Assembly (NCBI GenBank): GCA_001586195.1
Contig: CP014609.1
Span: 2,268,001-2,332,000, forward strand
Direction of reading: 5' to 3'
Length of the DNA: 64,000 bases
From: Solibacillus silvestris
GTDB taxonomy: Bacteria; Bacillota; Bacilli; Bacillales_A; Planococcaceae
The position numbers and the translations under genes are program-made. How positions within the stretch are numbered: the stretch's first letter is position 1; every line of letters begins with the position of its first letter. Below the pieces are notes generated by a model that did no database searches, was not told the origin of the DNA, and saw only the letters and a list, made by a program, of their open reading frames with translations. This document shows, in pieces, positions 9,478 through 18,638 of the stretch.

Positions 9478-10689
9478 TTAAATAAACATACCAGCAATTG
9501 CAGCTGATAATAATGATGCCAATGTTCCTGCAGCAACCGCTTTAATCGCAAGCTGTGCAATCATTGGACGTTTATCCGGTGCCATACCACCTAAACCACC
9601 GATTAAAATACCCATTGAACTTAAGTTTGCAAAACCACAAAGCGCAAACGAAATAATGATGCCTGTTTTGTCCGATAGCTCGCCGATAACCGGACCGAAG
9701 TTAGAGAAGGCAACAAATTCATTTAAAATTAATTTTTGACCGATAAACGAACCTGCACGTACTGCTTCATCCCAAGGAACACCGATTAAAAATGCTAGTG
9801 GAGCAAATACATAACCTAAAATACCTTCAAGTGTTACATTTTCAAAACCGAACAATCCTGTTATGCCGCCTAAAATACCGTTTAATAAGGCAATTAATGC
9901 GATGAAACTTAATAGCATTGCTCCAACATTTACTGCTAATTTCAAACCGTCAGAAGCACCAACAGCCGCTGCATCAATAACGTTTGTCGCTTCTGAATTA
10001 CGCTCTAATTTAAAGTCATCTTCATTTACTTCTTCTGTTTCAGGAATCATTAACTTTGCCATTACCAATCCTGCTGGTGCAGCCATGAAACTTGCTGCCA
10101 ATAAGTATTCAAGCGGAACACCTAATAAAGAATATCCGATTAATACTGAACCTGAAACCGATGCAAGTCCACCTGTCATAACCGCGAACATTTGTGATCT
10201 TGTCATTTTATTTAAAAATGGTCGAATAACAAGCGGGGCTTCAGTTTGTCCAACGAAAATATTAGCAGCAGCATTCACTGATTCTGCTTTTGTCGTACCT
10301 AATACTTTTGATAAGAAACCACCGATAATCTTAATGACAAATTGCATAATCCCTAAGTAATAAAGGACAGAGATTAAAGATGAAAAGAAAATAATAATTG
10401 TTAATACGCTCATCGCGAATACAAATCCGACATTTTCCGGATCTGCTAAACCGCCAAATACAAAGACAATCCCTTCATTGGCATAACTAACCAGCTTCTG
10501 TACACCATCAGAAAGTTGCATAAGCTTCTCACGGCCAAAAGACCATTTTAATACGATAAATGCAAAAATCAATTGGACAATTAATCCTGAAATAATAATT
10601 CTCCATTGAATTGCTTTTCGGTTACTAGATAACCCGATGGCAATCGCTACGACTCCCAGAATACCTATGATTCCCCATACGAAATCCAT
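9478..10689 (-). CDS. NupC/CNT family concentrative nucleoside transporter
   Basis: This is a 403-residue integral membrane protein of the CNT family, the usual bacterial length. It has the N-terminal membrane segments, the gate region and the central FVGQTEAPLVIRPFL motif, which carries the conserved glutamate of the nucleoside site. GFANLSSMGILIGGLGG is near the C terminus. CNT proteins import nucleosides with sodium or protons. The ATG follows AGGAGAAGGTG. It converges on the YeiL-like regulator. Its 5' region of more than 300 bases carries two inverted repeats (10741-10762 and 10914-10927) that may be regulatory. Confidence 0.88.
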   Translation of the reverse strand: MDFVWGIIGILGVVAIAIGLSSNRKAIQWRIIISGLIVQLIFAFIVLKWSFGREKLMQLSDGVQKLVSYANEGIVFVFGGLADPENVGFVFAMSVLTIIIFFSSLISVLYYLGIMQFVIKIIGGFLSKVLGTTKAESVNAAANIFVGQTEAPLVIRPFLNKMTRSQMFAVMTGGLASVSGSVLIGYSLLGVPLEYLLAASFMAAPAGLVMAKLMIPETEEVNEDDFKLERNSEATNVIDAAAVGASDGLKLAVNVGAMLLSFIALIALLNGILGGITGLFGFENVTLEGILGYVFAPLAFLIGVPWDEAVRAGSFIGQKLILNEFVAFSNFGPVIGELSDKTGIIISFALCGFANLSSMGILIGGLGGMAPDKRPMIAQLAIKAVAAGTLASLLSAAIAGMFI

Positions 10690-10740
10690 GTATGTGCACC
10701 TTCTCCTTTAGTTTTGAAAACCTTTTCATTTTGTAATAAC

Positions 10741-10762
10741 TGACATCCAACTTCGGACGTCA
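10741..10762. other. Inverted repeat in the nupC leader
   Basis: TGACATCC (10741-10748) pairs with GGACGTCA (10755-10762) with one G-U pair. It lies about 50 bases upstream of the nupC start. A T run follows on the plus strand (10769-10776), so a plus-strand terminator is an alternative reading. Confidence 0.4.
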
Positions 10763-10881
10763 TATAAGTTTTTTTTCATACTAACATACCCATAGAAATA
10801 ATATTAATTAATAGTTTCTTTTAAAAGTTCTGATTTTTCAGCAAAAAGTTATCATTTTTTTAGTATGTCCCGTTTTGTTTC

Positions 10882-10927
10882 AAACTTTTATTATATTTTA
10901 AAAACATTTTCCCTGTACACGTGAACA
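10882..10927 (-). promoter_or_regulatory. Candidate nupC promoter with overlapping palindrome
   Basis: On the minus strand the near-palindrome TGTTCACGTGTACA (10927-10914) overlaps a possible -35 box TGTACA. A TATAAT-like box follows about 18 bases downstream in the AT-rich stretch near 10890. The rest of 10763-10975 is AT-rich with nothing else recognisable. Confidence 0.3.
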
Positions 10928-10975
10928 TAAACTCATCATTTTTTAAAATTTATCCTAGATAGTACTTTTCCATAA

Positions 10976-11023
10976 ATAAAAAAACTAGCCATTCCCATTC
11001 AATGATGAACGGAAATGGCTAGT
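10976..11023 (-). terminator. Terminator of recD2
   Basis: Ten-base perfect arms ACTAGCCATT (10984-10993) and AATGGCTAGT (11014-11023) are followed on the minus strand by a T7 run. It begins directly after the recD2 stop codon. Confidence 0.85.
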
Positions 11024-11024
11024 A

Positions 11025-13526
11025 CTATTCTTCGTTGAAATCATACGGCGATATATTTGCCATACCAATTAATGGGTGAATATATGGTGCTGTTTCTGCC
11101 GTTAAGTGATTTGGCAGGGATTCCCCGATCTTATGTGAAGCCGAAACATTCAAGAGACCGAGCTGCTCTGATGAAGGAATTTGTTTCACTTCACTTACAG
11201 ACGCCTTTTTCTCTTCCAATTCCGGTGTCGCTTCCATCTTTTCTTCAGCAACAAATTCTGAATTTAAACGTGCCTTCAATGTTGTTAAGCGTGTTAAATC
11301 ATCTGTTTTTGCTAAACCGCTCGCCAGTACATCCGGCTCACCACATAATATTAAAAAGTTTTTAGCACGTGTAATACCCGTATACAGTAAATTTCTTCGA
11401 AGCATTTTCGAATAGCCGCGAACAATCGGCATAATGACCGTTTGAAATTCAGAGCCTTGCGATTTATGGATCGAACAGCAATAGGCCAATGTAATCTGAT
11501 TTAAATCAGCACGCTGATATGTTACTTCGATCCCATCATAGCTGACGATAAGCAAATCCTGCTTTTCCACTGTTTCCTTTGCACGGATGATGGAAATTAC
11601 TTCTCCCATATCCCCGTTGAATACATTATTATCCGGCTGATTCACTAGCTGCAGCACTTTGTCCCCTATACGATAAATCGTATCACCAAAAACAAGTTCT
11701 TTTCTCGTCCCATCATTCGGATTGACGAGCTGCTGGATTTCTTTATTTAAATTATCGATGCCTGCAGGTCCTTTGTACATTGGCGCCAATACTTGAATAT
11801 CTCGAATTGCCTGTCCCTTCGCAAGTGCACCTTTTACAATCTGTGTGACAACACTTGTTACTTGTGCGGCTCCAGCTTGAATAAACGAGCGGTCCGTTGT
11901 TTTTGCAGTCAACGTATCCGGAACTTTGCCTTTTTTGATTTGGTGGGCCATCTCGATAATTGTAGACCCTTCCGCTTGACGGTATATATCTGTTAATTCG
12001 ACAGTCGGAATTTGTTTGGATGCAAGCAAATCCTTTAAGACTTGCCCTGGACCGACAGGCGGTAACTGATCTTGATCCCCTACAAAAACGACTTGAACAT
12101 CTTCATGCAATGCTTTTAACAGTTGATGTGCCAGCCATGTATCAACCATCGACATCTCATCGATAATAATGAGACGACCTACGACTTCACGCTCTGTTTC
12201 TTCATCCTTTTCCTGACCATTAAAGCCTAACAGCCTGTGTATTGTCATTGCAGGTAAGCCAGTCGATTCCGCCAGTCTTTTCGCTGCACGTCCTGTTGGG
12301 GCTGCAAGGACAATGGGAAACGGTTCCTCTTTTTCAGCATATGTTTTTGGATTTAATGATAACCCGTGAAGTTCCGCATATACTTCCACCAAACCTCTTA
12401 CAACGGTTGTTTTTCCCGTGCCGGGTCCTCCTGTTAAAATCATGACGGCAGAATTGATTGCCGTTTCAATCGCCTGTGCCTGTGTTGGCGCATACGTCAC
12501 ATCATATTGTTCTTCAATATCGCCAATTGCTTTTCGGATTTCATCTTTCGTAAAACTTTCAGCTGTTTTGTTTTTTTCTTTCAGTTCATTGATCTTACTT
12601 GCAATACCCACTTCACTAAAATAGAGTGACGGTAAGTACATGCGTGTTTCCTCACCGCAAATTTTCGATTCCTCACGCATATCGATTGCCGCTTTCGAAA
12701 TCGCTTCATACGGGATTTCGATGCGCTGACTTTGTTCAAGCATATCTTTAACCATTGGAAGCACCATTTCCGCATCCAAATAAACATGCCCTTCTGATAA
12801 TGCGGCATTTGTCAGTACATGGAAAATGGCAGCCTTTATTCGATCCGGGTGATTTCCCGTAATACCCAGCTTCGCACCAAGTTCATCGGCACGTATAAAA
12901 CCGACCCCTTCCACTTCCTCGATTAAACGGTAAGGGTTTTCTGTCAGTAACTGAATTGTTTCTTCCCGATAAGCCTGGTAAATTTTCATCCCAAGCTGTG
13001 GCCCAAAGCCCCAATCATTCAGCCGCACCATCACCCGTTCCAGTCCAAGGTTTTCCTCGATCGTTTGGCGAATATGTAATTTTTTTTCAGCAGATAACCG
13101 GGGAACAGCATCGAGTGCTGACGGATCTTCCAGTATTTTCGTAAGAGCATCCATACCGAGCTTTTCTACAATTGTCTCTGCCGTTTTTCTGCCCACACCT
13201 GAAAATAGATCACTTGATAAATAATGGACGATTCCTTGCTCGGTTGTCGGCACTTCTTTTTCAAATGTATCAATTTGAAATTGCATCCCGTATTTCGGAT
13301 GACTTTTTAACTGCCCTGTAAAGCGGTATTGTTCATCATTGACTAATTGCGGGAAGTAGCCAACAATGATGATTTCTTTTTCGTCATACTGAATGTTTGT
13401 TTCTTGAATTTTGACACGAACAATGGAGTACATATTCGTTGCATTATGAAAAATTGTTACAATCGGTCGACCTAAAATAAAGAGCTTATTTACGTCAAAC
13501 AAATTTAGATTTTCCGCCATTTCCAT
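11025..13526 (-). CDS. recD2: RecD2 (YrrC) SF1B DNA helicase, RecD/TraA type
   Basis: This is an ATP-dependent 5'-3' helicase not associated with RecBC. It has the RecD2-type N-terminal extension with helix-hairpin-helix segments (LFSGVGRKTAETIVEKLG, VEGVGFIRADELG). The helicase core follows: Walker A GGPGTGKTT, Walker B IIDEMSMV, motif III FVGDQDQLPPVGPG, and the C-terminal SIHKSQGSEF and YTGITRAK. B. subtilis RecD2 acts in replication fork progress and repair. The start is uncertain. Conserved sequence begins near LNLFDVNKLFILGRP, so the ATG at 13524-13526 is used; an in-frame ATG at 13602-13604 would add 26 residues but has no ribosome binding site. Confidence 0.92.
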   Translation of the reverse strand: MEMAENLNLFDVNKLFILGRPIVTIFHNATNMYSIVRVKIQETNIQYDEKEIIIVGYFPQLVNDEQYRFTGQLKSHPKYGMQFQIDTFEKEVPTTEQGIVHYLSSDLFSGVGRKTAETIVEKLGMDALTKILEDPSALDAVPRLSAEKKLHIRQTIEENLGLERVMVRLNDWGFGPQLGMKIYQAYREETIQLLTENPYRLIEEVEGVGFIRADELGAKLGITGNHPDRIKAAIFHVLTNAALSEGHVYLDAEMVLPMVKDMLEQSQRIEIPYEAISKAAIDMREESKICGEETRMYLPSLYFSEVGIASKINELKEKNKTAESFTKDEIRKAIGDIEEQYDVTYAPTQAQAIETAINSAVMILTGGPGTGKTTVVRGLVEVYAELHGLSLNPKTYAEKEEPFPIVLAAPTGRAAKRLAESTGLPAMTIHRLLGFNGQEKDEETEREVVGRLIIIDEMSMVDTWLAHQLLKALHEDVQVVFVGDQDQLPPVGPGQVLKDLLASKQIPTVELTDIYRQAEGSTIIEMAHQIKKGKVPDTLTAKTTDRSFIQAGAAQVTSVVTQIVKGALAKGQAIRDIQVLAPMYKGPAGIDNLNKEIQQLVNPNDGTRKELVFGDTIYRIGDKVLQLVNQPDNNVFNGDMGEVISIIRAKETVEKQDLLIVSYDGIEVTYQRADLNQITLAYCCSIHKSQGSEFQTVIMPIVRGYSKMLRRNLLYTGITRAKNFLILCGEPDVLASGLAKTDDLTRLTTLKARLNSEFVAEEKMEATPELEEKKASVSEVKQIPSSEQLGLLNVSASHKIGESLPNHLTAETAPYIHPLIGMANISPYDFNEE

Positions 13527-13682
13527 GCCACGCTTTCTAATAAATTGTAAGCCCATTTTATCATACCGATTAAAGCATGTCCTACAATAATGCAAAGAAG
13601 CCATTACGTCTGATTTTTCTATTAATTTAGTACGCTAAAATGTTATGATGATAATAGAATGTTAGAGAAAGTAGTGACGAAC

Positions 13683-14444
13683 ATGAATTTTAGACCTTGT
13701 ATTGACTTACACGATGGAAAAGTAAAGCAAATTGTCGGAAGCACACTTGGCTACGAAAATAAAGAAGTGGTTGAAAATTTCACTTCTGACCAAGGCGCCT
13801 CGTATTACGCTTCATTATTTCTGCAAAACAAACTGACGGGCGGACATGTCATCATGCTTGGTCCCGGCAATGAAGAAGCGGCAATTTCTGCTTTACAAAC
13901 TTACCCGAACGGTCTTCAAATAGGTGGCGGTATTACGGCCGACAATGCACAAAAATATATTGATGCTGGTGCTTCACATGTAATTGTGACATCATATATT
14001 TTCCATGACGGCCAGCTTGATATGGACCGGCTGGAACAATTAGTAAAAAAAATCGGTAAAGAAAAACTTGTCCTGGATCTGAGCTGTCGGAAACGTGAGG
14101 GTAAATGGTATGTTGTCACTGACAAATGGACAAAATTCAGCGACTTTGAAGTTAATGCGCAGTCAATTAAAGTAATCGAAGAATATTGTGACGAGCTGCT
14201 CATCCACGCGGTTGATGTAGAGGGAAAACGCAGTGGCATGCAGGAGGATTTAGTACGTGACTTGGCTGAATGGACATCGATTCCGACAACGTATGCTGGC
14301 GGTGTGCGTTCAATTGACGATCTGAAAAAGTTCGAATCACTTTCAAATGGAAAATTGCATGTTACAATCGGCAGCGCCCTTTCTATTTTCGGCGGTGACC
14401 TCGACTTCCAAACAGTAGTGAACTATTGCGAAGGTATTGAATAG
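13683..14444 (+). CDS. hisA: Eukaryote-type HisA (HIS6-like) isomerase, isolated
   Basis: Predicted 253-residue TIM barrel, 1-(5-phosphoribosyl)-5-[(5-phosphoribosylamino)methylideneamino]imidazole-4-carboxamide isomerase (histidine pathway). FRPCIDLHDGKVKQIVG has the catalytic Asp, and LQIGGGI, VLDLSCRK, LLIHAVDVEG with the second catalytic Asp, and YAGGVRSIDDL follow. These segments match yeast HIS6 (CIDLHNGEVKQIVGGTL, VVDLSCRK, LIHAADVEG, YAGGARSVDDL) far better than standard bacterial HisA. No other his gene is nearby. The start at 13683 fits the homology; an ATG at 13659 lacks a ribosome binding site. Horizontal transfer is plausible but not shown. Confidence 0.82.
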   Translation: MNFRPCIDLHDGKVKQIVGSTLGYENKEVVENFTSDQGASYYASLFLQNKLTGGHVIMLGPGNEEAAISALQTYPNGLQIGGGITADNAQKYIDAGASHVIVTSYIFHDGQLDMDRLEQLVKKIGKEKLVLDLSCRKREGKWYVVTDKWTKFSDFEVNAQSIKVIEEYCDELLIHAVDVEGKRSGMQEDLVRDLAEWTSIPTTYAGGVRSIDDLKKFESLSNGKLHVTIGSALSIFGGDLDFQTVVNYCEGIE

Positions 14445-14502
14445 CCTAAAAAGATAAAGATTTTTCAATGAATACGGTAAGAAACGGATATTTTAAACAG
14501 CG

Positions 14503-14537
14503 AACACCCATCTTTCTCTCAGAGAAAAATGGGTGTT
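14503..14537. terminator. Bidirectional terminator between hisA and manganese catalase
   Basis: AACACCCAT (14503-14511) pairs perfectly with ATGGGTGTT (14529-14537) between two convergent genes. Confidence 0.75.
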
Positions 14538-14541
14538 TGTA

Positions 14542-15435
14542 TTACATATTGAACATAAGACGTTTCGCAATCATCTGGAACTCTTCCGGACCGATACCCG
14601 GTGCAAACTCTTCCGGCAATTCATCTAAATCCGGCATTTTTGCACCTTTTGGCGTGCCCTCTTCAACAATGAGTGGTGCATTCGTTGTCGGATGTGTCCC
14701 TTTCCATATTTTATTAATATCCTGGTAATCCCCTACGTAATTCCACGTAAACAACACATTTCCATAACCACGTTCTTCGTATTTTCTTGCGTGGTCAAAT
14801 ACATGATTGTCAAGGCTTGGGATTGGAAGCATCCGAGTTACATCCACACCTGTCGCCATTTCCAGTGCTTTTGCATAGGCAACTACATGTGTCCCGCCAC
14901 GCACCAGTAAATAGCCGATCATTTCACGGGCTGTCGGATGATCCGTCATCTCATATACCCGCATTTTATGTGTCCGCGCGCCACACTCCAAGAAGAAATT
15001 ATGCAGTAAATCGAGCACTAAATTCCCGCTCGTAAACACATATTCCCCATTCCATGGCTTACCCATCGAATCAACAGGTAAAGCTGTCTGTGCAGAAGCG
15101 ATAAAGCTTTGCGTATTGCGCATATTTTTAGCGTTCATCATCGGTGCCAGATTCGGGTTTCCGGAAAACGTCGTATCTTTGCTTAGTAAATTGATTGTCG
15201 TCGCTACGAGCTCCACATGTCCAAACTCTTCTGCTGTAATACTCGCAACTAAATCATAAAATGGTTTTAATTTCTTTTTACCACGGAAATTGAATGACTG
15301 ATACATATAGTTATTCAAAGTCGACATTTCGCCAAACTTACCGCCTAGTAATTCCTGTACTGCACTTGCAGCATTTGCGTCTCCATATTCAACCTGTGGT
15401 AAATCAATAAGTAATCGATTGACGCGTTGAAACAA
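14542..15435 (-). CDS. Manganese (di-Mn) catalase
   Basis: This 297-residue ferritin-like protein converts hydrogen peroxide to water and oxygen at a dimanganese centre. Candidate ligands are all present: Glu36 (FGEMST), Glu70 and His73 (AEEFGHVE), Glu150 (FFLECGAR) and His183 (GGTHVVA). The spacing matches that of characterised Mn catalases. Family members in spore formers include coat-associated CotJC and YjqC types; localisation cannot be decided here. The start is TTG (15433-15435) with GGGGGTG 8 bases upstream. An inverted repeat directly precedes that ribosome binding site. Confidence 0.92.
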   Translation of the reverse strand: MFQRVNRLLIDLPQVEYGDANAASAVQELLGGKFGEMSTLNNYMYQSFNFRGKKKLKPFYDLVASITAEEFGHVELVATTINLLSKDTTFSGNPNLAPMMNAKNMRNTQSFIASAQTALPVDSMGKPWNGEYVFTSGNLVLDLLHNFFLECGARTHKMRVYEMTDHPTAREMIGYLLVRGGTHVVAYAKALEMATGVDVTRMLPIPSLDNHVFDHARKYEERGYGNVLFTWNYVGDYQDINKIWKGTHPTTNAPLIVEEGTPKGAKMPDLDELPEEFAPGIGPEEFQMIAKRLMFNM

Positions 15436-15447
15436 TAAAGCACCCCC

Positions 15448-15476
15448 TAATTGTCATTGTAAGCTTATGACGATTA
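15448..15476. promoter_or_regulatory. Inverted repeat before the Mn catalase ribosome binding site
   Basis: TAATTGTCAT (15448-15457) and ATGACGATTA (15467-15476) match at 9 of 10 positions around a 9-base centre. It may be a protein operator or an mRNA stem ending next to the GGGGGTG ribosome binding site. Confidence 0.4.
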
Positions 15477-15500
15477 TGGAGTGCGTAGACCTCATTCATT

Positions 15501-15716
15501 TTATTTTTTTAAAAACGGCATGATCGAGACTATTTTATCGATACGAATATAGAACGGTGTCTGGCAAACATCAAGCACAATATAGTCCGGACAGATTGCT
15601 GCCAATATCCCTTGCTGAACACGATTCCCTTCTTGCTGAACGGCAACCATTTGCCCTAAATAATTTTGGATCGCTTCTAGCCAGTACGCGTTCGGATATG
15701 CGTTCATTTGAACCAA
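15501..15716 (-). CDS. DUF2642 family small protein (YuzF-like)
   Basis: A 71-residue protein starting MVQMNAYPNAYW, followed by a beta-rich segment (GQMVAVQQEGNRVQQGILAA, then YIVLDVCQTPFYIRIDKI). This is typical of the DUF2642 family, which includes B. subtilis YuzF and some spore-associated proteins. Its function is unknown. The start is TTG (15714-15716) with AAAGGAGTGA 7 bases upstream. That ribosome binding site is also the 3' arm of a strong hairpin, so its translation or transcription may be conditional. Mn catalase lies downstream in the same direction. Confidence 0.75.
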   Translation of the reverse strand: MVQMNAYPNAYWLEAIQNYLGQMVAVQQEGNRVQQGILAAICPDYIVLDVCQTPFYIRIDKIVSIMPFLKK

Positions 15717-15766
15717 AAAATCACTCCTTTGTATGCATACTGTACAATATGCGAAAAAGGAGTGAT
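15714..15766 (-). terminator. Hairpin with T run that contains the yuzF-like ribosome binding site
   Basis: On the minus strand ATCACTCCTTT (15766-15756) pairs perfectly with AAAGGAGTGAT (15730-15720), followed by a T6 run. The inner sequence can extend the stem (GCATA/TATGC). It fits a terminator for the relA-dtd operon, but its 3' arm is the ribosome binding site of the next gene. Confidence 0.65.
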
Positions 15767-15777
15767 CCGTTCATCGA

Positions 15778-16224
15778 TTATTTACCTTTAGACTCAATCG
15801 TGATTGTTACAGGACCATCATTAATAAGCGCGACATCCATCATTGCACCAAAAATACCTGTTTCAACATGTAAACCATTTGCCTTTAATTGTTCGTTAAA
15901 TGCTTCCCATAACGGCTTTGCTTGTTCCGGTCTTGCCGCTTCAACAAAACTTGGTCGCTTCCCTTTTCGAGTATCGGCATATAGTGTAAATTGGGAGATT
16001 GATAAAATGTCGCCGCCTGCTTCAGCAATGGAACGATTCATCTTGCCGTCCTCATCTTCCCAAATACGCAAGTCGGTAATTTTTTTCGCTACATATGCGA
16101 TATCCTCTTCTGTATCACTATGTGTAATGCCCACTAGCAGTACATAGCCTTTTTGAATAGCACCTGTTACTTGTCCATCGACTGTAACAGATGCCTGTTT
16201 TGAACGTTGTAATATTACGCGCAT
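15778..16224 (-). CDS. dtd: D-aminoacyl-tRNA deacylase
   Basis: A 148-residue DTD that hydrolyses D-aminoacyl-tRNAs. It has the diagnostic SQFTLYAD motif (SQxT) near residue 78 and the C-terminal NDGPVTI motif (NxGPVT) near residue 137. The start [17 protein letters not shown] is typical of the family. ATG follows TAGGGGAAAAG. It lies 22 bases downstream of relA, the same order as in B. subtilis, where dtd (yrvI) follows relA. Confidence 0.95.
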   Translation of the reverse strand: MRVILQRSKQASVTVDGQVTGAIQKGYVLLVGITHSDTEEDIAYVAKKITDLRIWEDEDGKMNRSIAEAGGDILSISQFTLYADTRKGKRPSFVEAARPEQAKPLWEAFNEQLKANGLHVETGIFGAMMDVALINDGPVTITIESKGK

Positions 16225-16246
16225 CTTTTCCCCTACTATCTATTGA

Positions 16247-18442
16247 TTAATTAATTACACGCTGAACCGAATAAATATCCGGTAGCTGTTTAATTTTTTC
16301 GACAACACGATGTAGTCCTGAAATATTGGTGATGGCAATCGTTAAATGAATCGTGGCAATTTTTTCACGATCCGCACGGCCTGTAACTGCCAATATATTG
16401 GTTTTCGCTTCACTGACAGCATGCATAACATCATTTAAAATTCCTGGACGGTCGAATGCAGAAATCTCGATATCTACTGGGTAATCTTTCCGGATTTGTG
16501 TGCCGTCATTTTCCCATTCCACTTCAATTAGACGCTCCAGGTTTCCATCATCCTGGATGTTCGGACAATCTGCACGGTGTACTGAAACACCACGACCTTT
16601 CGTAATAAAGCCGACAATATCATCACCTGGTACCGGAGTACAGCAACGTGATAAACGAATTAATAAATTATCGATTCCTTTAACTATAACACCTGATTCC
16701 GTCCGTTTTTTCGGTGTCGGGTTATTCATGCTTTTAACGATTTTTTCGAGCGCTTCTTCCTGTTCACGCTCTTTGCGCATTTTTTCTGCCAGACGATTGA
16801 CGATCTGCTGAGCCGTTATTCCGCCTACGCCTACAGCTGCATATAAATCATCTTCATGTGTATAGTTGAATTTTTCAATAACCCGTTTAATATTTTCGGT
16901 TGTTAAGACTTCCTTCATATCAAACTCCTGAGCCTTAATTTCTTTTTCAACGAGTTCTTTCCCTTTAACAACACTCTCTTCACGCACATGCTTTTTGAAA
17001 AATTGCTTAATTTTGTTTTTCGCCTGCGAACTTTGGGCAATCTTGATCCAGTCTCGGCTCGGGCCGAATGATTGTTTCGATGTTAAAACTTCTACAATAT
17101 CCCCAGTTTTTAAAGGCGTATCAAGCGGTACCATTTTACCGTTTACTTTTGCACCAATTGTTTTATTCCCGACTTCCGAGTGAACGCGGTAAGCAAAGTC
17201 GATCGGCACAGAACCGGACGGAAGCTCAATAACGTCCCCTTTTGGCGAGAATACATATACCATGTCCGAGAATAAATCGAATTTCAGCGATTCCATAAAT
17301 TCTGCTGCATTCGACGATTCATTTTGGAACTCCAGAATTTCACGGAACCAAGTCAGCTTTTGATCAATTGTTTCAGCATTTTGTTCAACGGTTTTGCCTT
17401 CTTTATAAGCCCAGTGTGCGGCGATACCAAACTCCGCTATTTTATGCATTTCCTTCGTACGGATCTGCACCTCAAGCGGATCCCCATATGGTCCGATGAC
17501 AGTTGTATGTAGGGATTGGTAAAGATTTTGCTTTGGCATCGCAATATAATCTTTAAAACGTCCCGGCATTGGCTTCCATAATGTATGGATAATCCCGATT
17601 ACCGCGTAGCAATCTTTAATACTATCGACTAAAATACGTACAGCCAGTAAATCATAAATTTCATTAAACTGCTTTTTTTGAAGGACCATTTTGCGGTATA
17701 TGCTGTATAAATGTTTCGGACGCCCAAAGATATCCGCTTCAATTTCCACTTCTTTCAGCTGGGAATTGATTTCGTCCATCACGTTATCCAAATAAGCTTC
17801 CCGTTCATCACGCTTTTTCTTCATCAAGCTGACGATCCGGTAGTACTGCTGCGGATTTAAATAGCGTAATGCCGTATCCTCCAGCTCCCACTTCACTTTC
17901 GAAATTCCTAATCTATGTGCTAATGGTGCGAAAATTTCAAGTGTTTCCTGTGAAATGCGGCGTTGTTTTTCAGCAGGCAAATGCTTTAATGTCCGCATAT
18001 TGTGTAGACGGTCTGCCAGCTTAATTAAAATCACCCGGATATCCTGAGCCATTGCGACGAACATTTTTCGGTGGTTTTCAGCCTGCTGCTCTTCTTTTGA
18101 CATGTATTTAATTTTCCCAAGCTTCGTTACCCCGTCCACAAGCTTGGCTACTTCTTCACTAAACTCGTTTACTAGATCTTCGCGTGTCACTTCCGTGTCT
18201 TCCACGACATCATGCAAAAATCCTGCTGCCACTGTTTCAGGATCCATCTGCAGCTCAGCCAAAATACCCGCCACTTGTACCGGGTGAATAATATATGGTT
18301 CTCCTGAACTGCGGAATTGCTCTTTATGTGCTTCTTTCGCTACCTCATATGCTTTAACAACAAAGGTAACATGTTCTTCGTTCATATAAGATTTGACGAG
18401 CTCGAAAACATCTTCGGGCGCCAATATTTGTTCTTTCGCCAT
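16247..18442 (-). CDS. relA: Bifunctional (p)ppGpp synthetase/hydrolase (Rel)
   Basis: Long RelA/SpoT homologue of 731 residues with both activities. The HD hydrolase has [15 protein letters not shown] and FLHDVVEDT (HDxxED). The synthetase has [25 protein letters not shown] (residues about 390-450), zinc-finger helical and C-terminal ACT domains follow ([20 protein letters not shown]). The ATG at 18440-18442 has AGGTGG 9 bases upstream and gives the family N terminus; a longer frame to 18523 is not supported. It is separated from apt by a terminator and followed by dtd. Confidence 0.96.
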   Translation of the reverse strand: MAKEQILAPEDVFELVKSYMNEEHVTFVVKAYEVAKEAHKEQFRSSGEPYIIHPVQVAGILAELQMDPETVAAGFLHDVVEDTEVTREDLVNEFSEEVAKLVDGVTKLGKIKYMSKEEQQAENHRKMFVAMAQDIRVILIKLADRLHNMRTLKHLPAEKQRRISQETLEIFAPLAHRLGISKVKWELEDTALRYLNPQQYYRIVSLMKKKRDEREAYLDNVMDEINSQLKEVEIEADIFGRPKHLYSIYRKMVLQKKQFNEIYDLLAVRILVDSIKDCYAVIGIIHTLWKPMPGRFKDYIAMPKQNLYQSLHTTVIGPYGDPLEVQIRTKEMHKIAEFGIAAHWAYKEGKTVEQNAETIDQKLTWFREILEFQNESSNAAEFMESLKFDLFSDMVYVFSPKGDVIELPSGSVPIDFAYRVHSEVGNKTIGAKVNGKMVPLDTPLKTGDIVEVLTSKQSFGPSRDWIKIAQSSQAKNKIKQFFKKHVREESVVKGKELVEKEIKAQEFDMKEVLTTENIKRVIEKFNYTHEDDLYAAVGVGGITAQQIVNRLAEKMRKEREQEEALEKIVKSMNNPTPKKRTESGVIVKGIDNLLIRLSRCCTPVPGDDIVGFITKGRGVSVHRADCPNIQDDGNLERLIEVEWENDGTQIRKDYPVDIEISAFDRPGILNDVMHAVSEAKTNILAVTGRADREKIATIHLTIAITNISGLHRVVEKIKQLPDIYSVQRVIN

Positions 18443-18490
18443 TATGAGTCCACCTGTTCTTTCTATTTTCGCTTTAAGTATAAGTTCAAT

Positions 18491-18518
18491 TGTATAAAAG
18501 ATATCTACTAAATGTAAA
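18491..18518 (-). promoter_or_regulatory. Candidate SigA promoter of relA
   Basis: On the minus strand TTTACA (18518-18513), a 16-base spacer and TATACA (18496-18491) precede the relA start by about 50 bases and lie downstream of the apt terminator. Confidence 0.4.
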
Positions 18519-18593
18519 GGCACGTGGGCATTTAGTTTTGCAGAAAGTCGAAATTTGTAGAATTATTGAACAGCTTCTAGTATAGAACTCATT

Positions 18594-18631
18594 GAAAAAA
18601 AACTATCCCGCAAAGTTTTTGCAGGATAGTT
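18594..18631 (-). terminator. Terminator of apt
   Basis: AACTATCC (18601-18608) pairs with GGATAGTT (18624-18631), with inner GCAAA/TTTGC pairing and a long T run on the minus strand. Confidence 0.85.
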
Positions 18632-18638
18632 CAGTGAA

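Noticed and set aside
9863-10360. A 165-codon plus-strand frame inside nupC
   Set aside because: Antisense to a clearly conserved transporter, with composition explained by codon use of nupC.
10741-10776. Plus-strand terminator of an unseen gene before nupC
   Set aside because: A T8 run follows the stem, but no plus-strand gene ends there and a six-base gap separates stem and T run, so it is listed only as an inverted repeat.
15557-16147. A 196-codon plus-strand frame across the DUF2642 gene and dtd
   Set aside because: Antisense to two recognised genes and runs through a strong hairpin; no homology seen.
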